Part shown: one piece after another, positions 48,875 through 61,645 of the stretch
How the letters are laid out: each line of letters starts with the position of its first letter
Position numbering within the stretch: position 1 is the stretch's first letter
Assembly (NCBI GenBank): GCA_022496805.1
Contig: CM040094.1
Location: 8,393,501 to 8,457,500 of the forward strand
Length of the DNA stretch: 64,000 nucleotides
Direction of reading: 5' to 3'
DNA from: Pohlia nutans
Taxonomy: Eukaryota > Streptophyta > Bryopsida > Bryales > Mniaceae
The notes under the pieces: generated by a model
The model's input: the letters and a program-made list of their open reading frames with translations, nothing else
Told to the model about the DNA's origin: nothing
The model's database searches: none
Translations under genes and position numbers: made by a program

Positions 48875-49181
48875 GTAAATTTTTCCAAATCTTTAATACC
48901 CATATAAATTTTAAATCACTTTTATTAATTTAAAATTCACATAATTCGAATTAAGTTGTTATAGAAAAAATATATATATATTATTAATATTTATTTAAAA
49001 TAATTGTATATTGATTTATTATATTAAATTTTCCACTGTAGATTATGGATATTAAATTGAGAAGCTTCAAGTTTAAAATTGAATTTGATTAAAATTTGTA
49101 GCATTCACTTATATAAAAAAATCTATTAAAAAGAACCATTCAAATATGAAGTGTTTTTCTTTGTTAATCTATGCTATGTAG

Positions 49182-50614
49182 GTATGTCAATTAAGAGTTT
49201 AGGTCTTGGTATTGAGAAGGTGAAAATTCCCGAAGAACCAAAAGAATCTTCTTTTCGTTCATCTACTGCAGCAAAATCACATTTACATGTTATGATAGCT
49301 GCCGATGCAAAAGATGAAGAACCCTCCATTTCAAAAGATAAACCTTCTAAAAAGAAAATTTATAACAATCCTTATTTTCATACAAGGAAATCACACATGA
49401 CTGTTTTAATTAAAGAAGAAAATGAAGAATTCCAAAATTTCCAAGAAGACGTTCATATGACTTCTTTACAAATTATGATAAACTCCAATGTCAAAGATGA
49501 ACCTCATCAATTTCAACAGAAGGCCGAGGTTATTCCTAAAAACATCACATATCACAATCCTACTTATTATGCCAACAAGCCACACACACATGTCCTAATG
49601 ACCACTAATGACAAGGACTTTTTACCAAGCCGTTATCAAGGAAATACAAATATGTCATCTTTACAAATTATGATAAACCCCAATGTCAAAGATGAAGAAT
49701 TATTGCATAATCCTCAACAAAACAAAATTGTTGTACCTACAAAAAGGGAGATTTATGAAAACCCTTATCATCAATCAAACTTGCCAAACACATATGTACT
49801 TATATCTTCTAATGATAAAAATACAGAACCAAGTAATACTGAAAGGAATGAAAAAAAAAGTTCTTTACAAATCATGATAAATCCCAATGTCGAAATTGAA
49901 TCCGACCATTCTCAAGAAAACAAAAATGTTAGTTTGGAGAAAAAAGTAGTTTACAACAACCCTCATGATTATAGTAATATGTCGCACATGCAAGTCTTTA
50001 ATACCGAGCATGGCTTTTTACAAGAAAATACAAACATGACCTCTTTGCAAATCATGATAAATCCTAATGCCGATATCAAAGATGAGGTACTAGAAAGCCC
50101 AAATAAAAGTGTTAAAGCTTTACATATAGGACAAAAAATTGACACAAATCCTATAAGTGTTGTAAAAACACAAATAACTAAAAAAGTAGATGAGTCTATT
50201 CTACCTTCTCATTCTAAAAACCAAAGTGGAAATCTGGATGCAATTAAAGAAATCAAAGGAAGTGCGAATTTGCAAAGTCAAGATTCTCAAAATGATAAAC
50301 CAAAAAAAATTGGATCGATAACAATAATTGATGATATTTCCCAAATTATAAATGAAGTTGATGCAATAAACAAACCCAAAGAAGATCATGGCTTTGAAGA
50401 AAGCTCAAGTAATGTTCTACGTACCGAACACCTAATAGAAAAAGAAGTTGAAGAGAATTCAATTGATGTTTCAAAAACCAATCCAAAAAAGGTTATGAAG
50501 GAGAAAGATGAAGAAAACACGCAAGCTACAATAGAGATCTCTAGGGACGAAGCTCATAATTTTGAACAATCTTCAAATGCTACTTCAATGATTGAGCGTC
50601 AAATAAACATATAA
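49182..50614 (+). CDS. Repeat-rich Asn/Lys/Glu protein or flippase tail, unrecognised
   Basis: A single open exon of 477 codons preceded by a TATGTAG acceptor and ending TAA, followed by AT-rich DNA. It holds four copies of a long unit of about 60-69 residues. Each has Y-x-NP followed by an H-x-x-V-L type strand, then SLQIMIN(P/S)N with a KDE-like segment (about 49460, 49651, 49859, 50038). The two strand motifs resemble each other (THVLMTTNDKD, TYVLISSNDKN, LQIMINPNVKDE), so the ancestral unit is about 30 residues. Beyond residue 310 it is charged and low-complexity. There is no signal peptide or membrane segment. It lies in phase with the exon ending 48874 and thus possibly with the flippase. 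Codons are strongly AT-ending. I know no family with this repeat. Confidence 0.6.
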
Positions 50615-52920
50615 AGGGTCCCTTACAATGTCATAAGAAAGTAAAAATTTGCAAAATGAATTCTTTTTAACCATTAAAATATTGTTATAATATATAGAAA
50701 AATATTCCAATGCATATTTTTTAATAAATTTGATCAATCACCAAAAAAGTTGAAATATTATACTAAAAATTTATGAAATATTTGCATCAAATTTTACCAA
50801 ATATAATTAAAAGAAAATTGTATAAACTTCAAGAAATAATATTTTCTATATCAAATCAAATATATTAATATATTATGATAACTACAATGCAAAACAAACA
50901 ACTATTATTATCAAAATTGTTGTAACTAACAACTTAGCATTCCGTACATGGTCTGTTATCATTTTATGAATCTAATACTAATGAAAAAATTTGAATAAAA
51001 AAAATAAATGAATAAACCACACAACATGAATGTAAATTGTGATAAAAAAAAATATTACGAAAAAGTATATCTCAAAGTATTTATGACTTAAAATTTTAAC
51101 AGTTTATTACTTGATTTTTTCATTTTTCCAGAATAAGTTGTATTATTGTAACAAATATTATAGCAGTAGTTTCATACTATTCAAAATTCTTTTATATAAT
51201 TATTAAGTTGTAACTTTAATGTACAGTATAGCAATACGCATCACATATTTTAAAATATTTTAGAAGTATATACAAGTAAAAATTGTAATGATCATTATAG
51301 GATTATTAAGTATGAAAACCAATAATTATTGCAAAAATTGCAATGTGAGAAGAATTATAGTCTATTTTGTTGTGCAACACTACAATAGCATACTTTGATT
51401 ATTTTCAAGACTTATATGAAATGTCACCTTTTTTTAAATGGTAACTTTTTTATTTTTGATTTATTTCATGCTATTTTGATATAGTTTTTACAAAAAAATT
51501 ACTCAAAAGACAAGTCAATAGAAAATATACAAATTGAATCTTAAGATTATTGTACAAATACATTGTGTATAAACTAAAGCGAGAGTAGTAATAATATTTT
51601 TTAAATGCACAATCAATTAGAAAATTATCATGTAAACAATAGAAAGATATTTTATATAACTATATATATATATATATGATGCTATATCATTTGCTAAATA
51701 TTAATGTCAACAGGTACATTATTTCACACTAACACTTGTATGCTAACAGAACCAATATCGGTACTGTATTTGCAACATTTGAATTTTTTTAAATCTTGTT
51801 ATATACAAATTCCCTTACTTTCCATCGATAGACATTGAATCCATAATATTGAAATTTGTCATAGCACCACATACTAGTGTTAAAGTAGCGATTTTATTAA
51901 AGGCATGCAATGATGCAAGAGTTGTAAATTACATTCTAGTTTACATTTAGACTGTTAGAAGTAAGGATTTATCTTTTATAGATATTGAATTTTTTTTTAA
52001 TTGCAAATGATGCTTTAAGACTTATTAAACTTGTCAAATGGGACAATATTGTTGTCAAGAATAATTATGGTTACAAATGAATCAACAATCAATAGATAAT
52101 ATAGGGATGAAGTATATATATGAACTTCACATCATGTGAAGGTATTTGTTAAAACATAAATGAATAAATTAGAATACATTAGGCAAATCAAAATTTATAG
52201 AATGTATATCATAACCTCTGAACGTCCCCACTCCTCTTTTAATTTGGAGTATTGCAAAGATGCATTATAGAATGCATCTAAAAGGGATATTTTGAACTTG
52301 ATGTATGAATAAAAGATGTATATTATTAATGTTATATTCTATTCATGAATATGGTTAGATCTATAATTGCTATCACTAATATTTTGTATAAAATTTGAAA
52401 ATTAAAACTCAAAATTCTTTTGTAATTTGATTACAAATAAGGTATGGACAATTTGTAGATGAAATTTTGTGATGGGTTGAAATGTAACACTCTAATTGTA
52501 GTGATTTTTGGAGATTTTTTGGTTGCTTAATTTTATGAGTTGATTTTTTCAAGAGAAATTTTGAACTAAGATCTTCGAAATTTTGGATGAATCACTGCAA
52601 CATGAAATGAGAAATAAAATTTTCACAAATCATCCCCTTTCTAATCAATTCACACATGCATTTAGCCAACTTCCCGTAAAATCTACAATAAAAAAATTCA
52701 AACTGCAAAAAATGCATTTAAGGAAAACAAAGTTTACTTTTGTACGTTAAAAGAAATATAGTACTTAGTTGGGCAGTTAGGAGATAAATACAATAAGCAT
52801 ATTAAATTTCAATGAAAAGTAAATTACGCATACATTAAGCATATTACCTTTTATTTAATAAATATTTGTATTTAGGAGTATTTTAGAAGGAGGTATGAAC
52901 ACACATGATGTGAACTATAT
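50615..52920. other. Intergenic, very AT-rich
   Basis: No exon is supported. From about 52200 to 52680 the sequence belongs to the dispersed repeat also present at 61060-61550 and, inverted, at 46460-47420 (shared TGAACTAAGATCTT, TTCACACATGCAT, GAGTTGAAATGTAA). Confidence 0.5.
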
Positions 52921-52923
52921 ACA

Positions 52924-53795
52924 ATAACCCCTAAACGTCACAGCGTCCAAAAATTGGATCACGAACAAATTTGAAGCCTTGTAACTTTCTCATACAACCT
53001 TGGATCATTTTCATCCGAGTCACCTTTGAAAGCCTATTAACCCTTTGACGCGCCAACGTCCAGATTCTAACGCTGGATGATTTCCGACGCGTCCTTTCAC
53101 CACGCACAATGATTTTTTTCATCCATGTAAATTTTTTATAATTCTTGTGCTAGTTGACTACCATTTGTACAGTACCGATCTTCGAAATAAGATATTGAGA
53201 ATTTTTGAAAAACAGCAACAGTGGTTTATGTCAAGTTTCATTCTTAGTTCAAAAAGTGAGACCTTAAACATGAATTTCCATAATAAGTAGAATCAAATAG
53301 TGAAAACCATACCATCTTGTAGTGCATGTTATTCTAATTTTATTACAATATTTTTAAAAAATTTAATGTAAATTTTGGATTTTTAATTGAATATCAAGAG
53401 AAAACCTTGCAAAATTAATTTAAAAAATTAATAATAAATATGATGAATCCAATCGTACGGATGTTATCTTCACATTGATATTCATAACTTTTCTTTGTAC
53501 ATCAACTCCATTTTAATTTTTTATCCGACATTTTATAACGAATCTTTGAAAATAGTGTTGAATCGGGACCTTAAAGGGTTAAATTCTCTACCAATTTCAA
53601 TAAATCTTTTATGATAGAGAGCTGTTGATAATATTGGAGAGGTCTCCAACTACAAGTATGTCAAATTCGTTGGGTAGATTTCATGGTTGCAATAGTCTTC
53701 TCATGTACATCTCATGTACATTTGAGTCATGCTAATTTCTACTTTTGAGGCTAGAATCTACTTCTGTTCAAAGGGTTGGTACGTTTAGGGGTTAA
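52924..53795. mobile_element. TTAA-CCCCTAAACGTC element (copy 2), interrupted
   Basis: Ends ATAACCCCTAAACGTCACAG and GGTACGTTTAGGGGTTAA. Its interior matches copy 1 at 40892-43094 but is interrupted at a different place, 53041-53578. Confidence 0.8.
53041..53578. mobile_element. Nested 538-bp element flanked by TTAA
   Basis: CCCTTTGACGC at the left and CCTTAAAGGG at the right are short inverted ends, and TTAA lies on both sides (53037-53040, 53579-53582). The homologous site in copy 1 (about 41008-41013, CCTATTAGGTTC) has no insertion. This supports a TTAA target duplication, or TTA/TAA if the element starts one base earlier. Confidence 0.75.
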
Positions 53796-53799
53796 GCTC

Positions 53800-55144
53800 A
53801 CATTTTGAAAGATGTAACATTCAGCATGTCAACCCTTAAAGGTCTAGAGAGCCCTTTCCGATCAATATTAACAACAATATATTTATTGTGTTTGGCATGG
53901 TTCTACACCTCCTATGGGTTTAAAATTAAAAGTGAAGTTAAAATTCACGTTGACATGATTTTAATGAGCTATAGGGGTCTCAATTTAAAGCTTTTTAATT
54001 AACAAAAAATGTCAAATATCTATATCTCCATCAGTCTTCTAACGTATAAGCTACTTGCAAGACTACTCGTAGCTATACCAATAGGGTGTTGGATCTTGAC
54101 ACTAATCCTTGAAACGGTTGATATACATTAGTTACATTTTAATATAAATATGTCAATTGATATTAGTTAAAACCATATTTGATAATTTTTAAAATTACTT
54201 TTTAATTAAAAGTGGACTCATTCAAAGACAATTACCAAAGATTATAACATGGGTTGATTTTACAATTGAAATGTTAGAGCAACTAGTTTAATGTTTGTTT
54301 AAATAAACAACTCTTACCAAAAAAACCAATGTAGAATATAGATGTTCTATTCCAATTTGTTGAGCATTCTTACTACAACACTTCCACATTTTTGTTTGTT
54401 GCAGTCATATATGTTTAGTTCTTTTTTAAACCCTTTTGCCACAATATTTCTACCTTTTCTGCTACTTTGCCACATTCACTTGAAATTTGAAATGTATTCA
54501 AGTTAAACAAAGAGAACAAAAATTACTAATCGCATCAAAAGATATTGCGTGAATAAGTAAATCTCATATAAAAATGATAGCAGAAAAGTTCATCATATCA
54601 TTCTCATCTTAGAAGGACAAATGACAAGGAGAAATGCTACAAATAATAATAAGACAATAAATACAAAATAAATAAATGAAAATGTGAATACTATAAACTT
54701 AATAAATCAATAAAGAAAAATTTCAAATGCCAATTCACAATTTGATAAGTACCAAAAGCAAAACCATAAACCTTATTCTACACTTGAGACAATAAAAAAA
54801 CTCCTAAAACATTCAAAAAATAATCAATTAATTTTAAAAATTAAAAAACGAGAATACCACATATATGTCTTTAGAAAATATAAAATACAATAGAATTAGC
54901 GAATCTTTCAACAATGTACAGTTCAAAAATACATTATAAAATTTAATTTCTTTTTAGAATAAACAAAAAAGAAAATATTTTTTTAATATATAGTCTACCA
55001 AAACAATTGAAAAAAAATCTTCAATAAGTATTATACAGTTTTTAATGACGTAGAAGTAACCAAAACTGAAAAATTACTATTGTACCAATCAACAAAGTTG
55101 ATATAAATAAGAAAAAAGGATCTATATATAAGTATATAAGTGTA
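53800..55144. other. Intergenic, AT-rich, nothing recognised
   Basis: No coding or element structure is supported. Confidence 0.4.
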
Positions 55145-55272
55145 TATCTGTGTGTGTGTGTGTGTGTGTTTGTGTGTGTGTGTCTGTGTGTGTGTCTGTG
55201 TGTCTGTGTGTCTGTGTGTCTGTGTGTCTGTCTGTCTGTGTGTGTGTCTGTCTGTGTGTCTGTCTGTCTGTG
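55145..55272. repeat. Compound (TG)n/(TGTC)n microsatellite
   Basis: About 125 bp of TGTG and TCTG repeats. The open frames crossing it are artefacts of the repeat. Confidence 0.95.
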
Positions 55273-56330
55273 ATCCTTTTTTTTTTAATGAAGACCTCAA
55301 CTCTATCGTTATTTCAAAAAACATAAAATCGATATTCATGTTCAGTGTATCAAGACCATCAATTTTGCAACCGAGATTGGGTCAAGGCACTCATATTCAA
55401 ACACTAATTCTTATTAATGTTTTTTGAAGATTTTGTTTTAAAACTTTGGATTAATGTACCTATAAGAACTCTAGAGTGCCTTATAGAATTAAAACCAAAA
55501 TATCATATATTTTTATATAAATATATAGCCTTTGACCAAAAGAAATATGTTTTCAACATTGAAAACTATACTTTGGTTCAAATTTTTGTGCATTTACCCA
55601 AAACAAAGCAAGGAATATTATATAAAACATTGTTCTTTTTCAAAGAGTTCTAAAGTCATAACTATTAACGCTATACCAATTCTTAAAATAATAATTAAAA
55701 AATTAAAAAACCTCTAAATTAAACAATAAACAAGATGTTGCACTATTTACTTCATAATTTGTCTAACAATTCTAGTTTGATCAACTCGTATATCACATAT
55801 TCTCACACCATCACTACCATACCAACGTGGTCAAAGAAGTGAAGGATTTTACAACACAAGATCCCCTATACATATTGGCATTACTTCTCATCTTTGTGCT
55901 ACATATTTGGGTCATTGGTAGTCCCGCCGTCCGTTCTTCTCGCAACTACAGCTTTCGTGTGACATTGACAATTAGTTGAATTTGTTAACGGATGAGTGTA
56001 ACTTTGTAAGAAAGACTTAGAGAATTGTTTTTAATCTTAGAACATTAAAACCTCGACAAACATTCAATGTTGAAGCTCTACACATGTTCAAGGCTTGTAT
56101 GGGGGAGCTATGTTGAAGTTCATCATTCTTATTTCCTTTTTCTAGCTGACGACCTTGTAAATTGTAGAGCCCTTTACTATGAGTGTATTTGTACGTATAT
56201 CTACACATACAACGTCTATATTTTAGAGGAGCCACTAAAGTTAGACCTCGCTATGAATGTTCTTGATACATAAATAGATGAATTACCCCCAATAGAGTCT
56301 CCATTTACAATGACCTTTTAGACCAACATT
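55273..56330. other. Intergenic, nothing recognised
   Basis: AT-rich sequence with chance open frames only. Confidence 0.35.
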
Positions 56331-56331
56331 A

Positions 56332-56366
<35 letters not shown>
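56332..56366. repeat. (ATT)n microsatellite
   Basis: About 11 uninterrupted ATT units. Confidence 0.95.
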
Positions 56367-57449
56367 ATATATAGCATTTCCATAGCCGTTAAGTTAGTAA
56401 TCAATACTAGCCACACTTGTTCTAAATAATCAAATAAAGTTTAGAAAGCTCATTTAAAAAGAAAAAAATCTATTAAAATCAATTTGTTGTTGTTGTAAAC
56501 TTAATAAAAATAAATAAAAATTGGCTTCAACCATAATAATGATAAGATCCATCAAAGATTCATGAATATGAAATTATCATTTATAATAGTGTGCTTAGTT
56601 GCAATTCATAAATAGAGAATTGCGATTTTTTCAAATATAAAATGAAGTGCACTAGTGTCAATATGGCATGCCATAGGATATGTAAAAGGCATGGAGTGGG
56701 ATATATAAAAATCCTCTCTCTCTTAGTCACCGATTAAATTACTTCCACATAATATTGCAAAGCCTAAGAAAAGAACCACATCTAATAAAGTTATTTCTGA
56801 AAATGAAAGTTTATTTGATTGCTCATTTATTTATAAAAGGAAATTTTCAAAATGGGTGAGTCAACTTTGCAATTTTGAGTTGTGAAATTTTAACAATACA
56901 TTTTTCTTTTCAACTTTCTACACCTCTTTATCTTAATTTAACCCCTTTTAGAATATATATATATATATATAGTGGCTTCCACCTCAGTTAGTTGGTGACC
57001 ACCTAAATACAAAGTGGAAGAAATTTTGAAGTGCATAACCATCAAGAAGAGGAGTAAAGAATATTTGGTGAAGTTGCGGAGGAGTTACAAGAAGGAAGCA
57101 ACATGGATTGAGACCAATGCTGAAGAGATGGTGGACCATTCCAAGATGCTAAGACAATCAAGAAAGTCATCGCAAAGGCAGTGACGAAGACATTAACTTT
57201 TGAAAGTAGGCAAGAAAAACGACACTTGTGTACATTTTATTTAGGTGTTTGTTTGAAATTTTGCAAAATAATGCGCATGACTTATGAGTACTTTGACCCA
57301 TTGCCCGGGCAACGTATCATATAGCCGGCCGAGGGGTGGGGTGAAAGAACTCCAAGAAATGAACGCTTTCTAGCTAAGAATGAATGTGGTGAATCATCTA
57401 AGCATCATCGTGAAGAAATAGTGAATAAATGGACAATATAGGCACGTGC

Positions 57450-58575
57450 AAAAAATGGCAACACAAAACCTAGGCAAAACTTGATCTAAACAATGCCACA
57501 AGTATCTCAATTACACACCAAATTCCTATACGTATTGAAGTACTCAAAATTGGGCTTAAATTATTGAGAAAATTGAGTGGGTGAAGTGAATTTGCACCCT
57601 CATCCAAAATGACAGCACAAAATCACACTAAAAGTTGACCTTAAAATTGCCACAAAATGCCTCAATCCCACACCAAATTGCCCATGGGTACTAAGTACTC
57701 AAAAGTGAATTTAACCCCTAAAAACACGAGGGGTATTGAACAAAACATGGATGTATTATAATATGTGCCTTCTATATGTTTGAAGTTTGGTTCAATAGCC
57801 AAAATGTAGGGCATCACCTCTACAAATTATCCGTACGGTCAAAATTCCAAAAATAACTTTAATTCATTTTTTAATAAAATAAAAGCGTTAACCTTTGATT
57901 TTTTATTTAAATTACAATTTTCACTTTTAGAGTTTCAAACTTACCATGATTGGTTAAAGTTGGTTTATCTATTGTAAGTTTAAAAAAAAAGCAAAAGAAA
58001 TGATGGAGGGAACATCATTACTTTCCCTAAATAGAAAATTTTATAACACAAATATAATACTGAGGTGATTCACTTTGAAAAATTCTCGCGGGTGGAGTTT
58101 AACTTGGATTGACATAATTCAAATTGCGTTGAAAAGTAGACTTGATTTAGTATTTTAAAAATTATTTCATTTTCCAAAAAAATATTTGTTTGTTCCATGC
58201 AGCCCGTTAGATTCAGGTAGTGACCACAAAATGGTCGTTTGAGCGTTTAGAAGTTAAATATTGATGAGAAAATTGAGTGGGTGAGGTGAATTTGCACCCT
58301 CACCCTAAATGACAGCACAAAATCATACTAAATTTTGACCTAGAATTTGCTACAAAATGCCTCAAATTCACACCAAATTGCCCATGGCTACTAAATACTC
58401 AAAAGTGGGCTTAAATTGATGAGAAAATTGAGTACGTGAGGTGAATTTGCACCCTCACCCAAAATGGCAGCACAAAATCACACTAGCATTTGACCTAAAA
58501 ATTGCCACAAAATGCCTCAATTTTTCACCAATTGCCCATTACTACTACATATTCAAAAATGGGCTTAAATTGGGC
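57450..58575. repeat. 155-bp satellite array, about 3-4 units, one interrupted
   Basis: Units begin around GAGAAAATTGAGTGGGTG and contain GTGAATTTGCACCCTCA, ACAGCACAAAATCA, ACAAAATGCCTCAA and ATTGCCCAT. Clear unit starts are at about 57565, 58263 and 58418; the last two are exactly 155 bp apart. A partial unit precedes at about 57450. The first full unit ends in a 539-bp insertion. Confidence 0.8.
57715..58253. mobile_element. 539-bp insertion flanked by TTAA inside the satellite
   Basis: The left end is TTAA-CCCCTAAAAACACGAG and the right end GAGCGTTTAGAAG-TTAA. Uninterrupted neighbouring units read GGGCTTAAATTGATGAG with a single TTAA at this point. The terminal inversion is short and imperfect (CCCCTAAA against CGTTTAGAAG). 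Confidence 0.7.
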
Positions 58576-58739
58576 CAATTGCACCTTCAAGTGCCCAAAA
58601 ACCACAATTGCACAAAAATTTCAGCACGCTAGCTTTACCATAAATGGGCGTTGAAACTTGCCCAAAGGGGATTTTGTCAAGAACCAACATTCCACTACAA
58701 GATGCTTACAATTGCACCACAAACTATGGAGTGAAAGGA

Positions 58740-59800
58740 AGTTGGGAGGAATTTTGGGCAACGCTTCCGCTTTGTGCCCAATAAAACCCTAACATCCAAC
58801 CTTTTAATTGTTCCTCTTTACAACGACACTTATACTAATTTCACACAAGAGTTGGCGTGAAAAAACGGGTAGCGCTTCCACGTCGAGCAACGTTTGCAGT
58901 GTTGCTGTACCCCCCATTTTCTAGTAGTGCGTGGTTGATCGCCGTAGAGTTCCGGCGCCTCGCCGTAGCCGCCCAGCGTGCGCTCTGTGGACCACTCTCT
59001 GCTCGTGATGTCCTTCGTCTCTCTTACTCTAAGGGCCGACTTCCATGGGGGGTGGGTGATCGGTGATCGGGCCGTAGAAGAGGGGAGCTCCACCGAATCG
59101 GTGAAAATCAGTGAAACTCAGGAGTATAATTTTTACTTCTACCGAAATGGGTGGAGTATCGATGACTGTTGAGACCTCGTTTCTTGTCGTCTACTGCCTA
59201 CCACAGGACCGATCCTCACATGGAAGCTCGCCCTAAGTACTGGTCGGAGCGCCTCGGGGCGGATTTCAATGAATCCCTCGGTAGTCTTGAATGAATGGGG
59301 ACAAAAGTGCCCTCTATTTTTGTCCTTGTGAAGGCCCACCTTAAAAAACAACCCCCTCTCCCAATGGTTTTCTATTCCCAAATAGGTGCCTCTAGGGAAA
59401 ATTGCGGCTATAGGCCCTAAATTTGCAAAAAAAATTGCCAAAAAAAGCACCGAAGGTGCCCAAAATGGAAAATTCAGAAAAGGGGGGGGGCATGAACAGT
59501 GGTCTCGCAGGGGTCTCGCATTCAAGACCACTGGGGGATATAGAGACGAGGCCTCGCGGCGTTCTTTGTCTCCCTCCGATCCAATCACACTTTTGCAATC
59601 CGATTTCTCTCCTGATTGTTGCCGTTTCCGAGGACTCTGCCCGGTCTACACTCGCCATAGTCGCGCTGAAATTTTGCGACAGAAGTGGGTTTCAAAGTCC
59701 CACCCCATGCTTCATATGTCCACAACAAGTTTCATCCAAATGGAAATCATTTGTCCAACCTCACCCACCTAAAAATAACTAAACTCCCAATGCACTTCTA
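58740..59800. other. GC-richer block with overlapping open frames, unrecognised
   Basis: The composition rises abruptly and open frames occur on both strands (for example 59139-59588 minus, 59386-59772 plus). The peptides match nothing I know and the overlaps exclude most of them. A G-run of eight lies near 59488. It may be transposon terminal or leader sequence. Confidence 0.35.
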
Positions 59801-60371
59801 GTTAACCGGGAGTTTTCGTCCTCCTAAAATTGGGACTTGGTCTTTACACAAAGAATAAGGTCGAAATTCCCCAAGGATTGTAGAAAATGTTTCTCCTAAA
59901 ATAATAGACCGTATCGCACAAACACTTAAAAACTCATGATTAATTGGTTTGAAAATGCTATGCAACTAAAATTACTCAGACAAACATGAATAATAAAAAA
60001 AGGGCAACTAAAACCAAAAGCAAAGTGCAAGCAAAGCCCCAAAACGTCTAATCAGCGAAGACGCTGCACTTAGACAAAGAAATAATGGAAAACATAAAAA
60101 AAAACCTCTCAGTAAAGGTTTACCGTGAGTGTGGATTGTCTCAAAGGTTCACATCACTGAACACTTAGTTGGCAATAAATGTGGCAAGTTGGACAACGTG
60201 CTCTAAATTTTTGAATGTTAGTTGTGAGATGGGTTCCAGTCTCATTAACTAGTGCTACAATGGTAGAAGGGGATTAAAGGATACGCAAAGTCAATATCGA
60301 GGATGTTGCAAAATACAGACTTTAACCTGGGAGTTATGAGTGGATGACCTAGTGAATAGTTCCCCATAGCT
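59801..60371. other. Intergenic, nothing recognised
   Basis: No supported structure before the CACTA element. Confidence 0.35.
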
Positions 60372-60689
60372 CTCCACTACTAGAAAATCCTATGACCGTA
60401 TCAACAAAAAATCAACAAAAAATAGTTGTTCGTGGGAGTTGATTTGGTCAAGTTGATTTGGACACAAATCAACAGAGGTCTGTTGATCCATTTCATGAAA
60501 AAATGAAATCAACCCAAAAAAATATTCAAATGTAGCTAGAAACTTTTAGTGCTGCCTAGAAAATTATGCTCTATCTGGAAATTTCTGCTACCTAAAATTT
60601 TTGGGTTGCCCAAAAAAATTTAGGAGTGCCCGAGATGTCCGGGCAACCCTGAAATTTGGGCAACCGAAACCTTAGGCTATCGAGTTAAT

Positions 60690-60746
60690 GCTCCTTGGGT
60701 TTGAACCGGGGATCTTATGGCTACAACACACCATTACACCAAGGCC
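60690..60746 (-). ncRNA. tRNA-like pol III promoter segment, possible SINE head
   Basis: On the minus strand, TGGTGTAATGG fits a tRNA A box and GGTTCAAACCC fits a B box at tRNA-like spacing. CCTTGG near the 5' end can pair with CCAAGG after the B box. The anticodon arm is poor, so it is not a functional tRNA. A tRNA-derived SINE relic within the CACTA element is the best reading. Confidence 0.4.
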
Positions 60747-61645
60747 GAAACTACATATTTGATGATGGCTATTGTCACCTATTAATCTTTAATTGCGGTT
60801 AAGTCCAAAATCAATAAATTTTGGTGACTTATATCTCCTTCATACAGTGTTTCTTTTTAATTAAAATTGTTGGAGAAGTTGCGTTTTGAAGTCCAGTTTG
60901 TGTGATAAATTTTTCACTTGAATCAAAGATGATATGAATTTATGAGAAGCATTCTACTAGAGGAGGTTTGGCCAAAAAAACATTTGTTAATTTTTTACCA
61001 CTTTGCAAAAATATTCAACTTTTTGACATTTCGTGCATACATGTTATTATTAGGTTGGATTTCAATTTAGCCCCTATACGCCCACAACCCTCTCTATATT
61101 TTGAAAATTGTAAAAACCCATGCCTTATGATATGAAACTAAGAGGGATATTTTGAATTTGATGTGTGAATAAAAGTTATATATTATAAATTTTAGATTCT
61201 ATTCATTTGGTTAGATTTATGATTACAATTACCAATATTTTCTACAGTGTTTGAAACATAAAATTCAAAATTGTATTGTAATTTGATTGCGAGTAAGATA
61301 TTAACAATTTGTGAATGACATTCGTTGTGATGAGTTGAAATGTAATATTCTATGTGTAGTGACTTTGAAAAAAATTGGGTTACTTAATTTTACCATTTTA
61401 CTGTTTCAAGAGCATTTTTGCACTATTTGAACTAAGATCTTAAATTTTTTTGATGAATCATTGAAACATGAGCTGAGACATAATTTTTTACAAATCATCC
61501 CTTCTGTAATCACTAATCAGTTCACACATGCATGAAGCTAACTTCCTATAAACCTGTAGTAAAAATTCACATTGCAAAAGTACATGACAAGTGAAAAAAC
61601 GTGGATGAAATCTGTACAACGTCCAAAAAATCAACGCTTCAACAG

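Noticed and set aside
55031..55427. Open frames rich in Cys-Val or Thr-His repeats
   Set aside because: They are translations of the (TG)n/(TGTC)n microsatellite.
59139..59782. Overlapping 119-149 codon frames on both strands
   Set aside because: No recognisable domain and mutual overlap; retained only as an unexplained GC-richer block.
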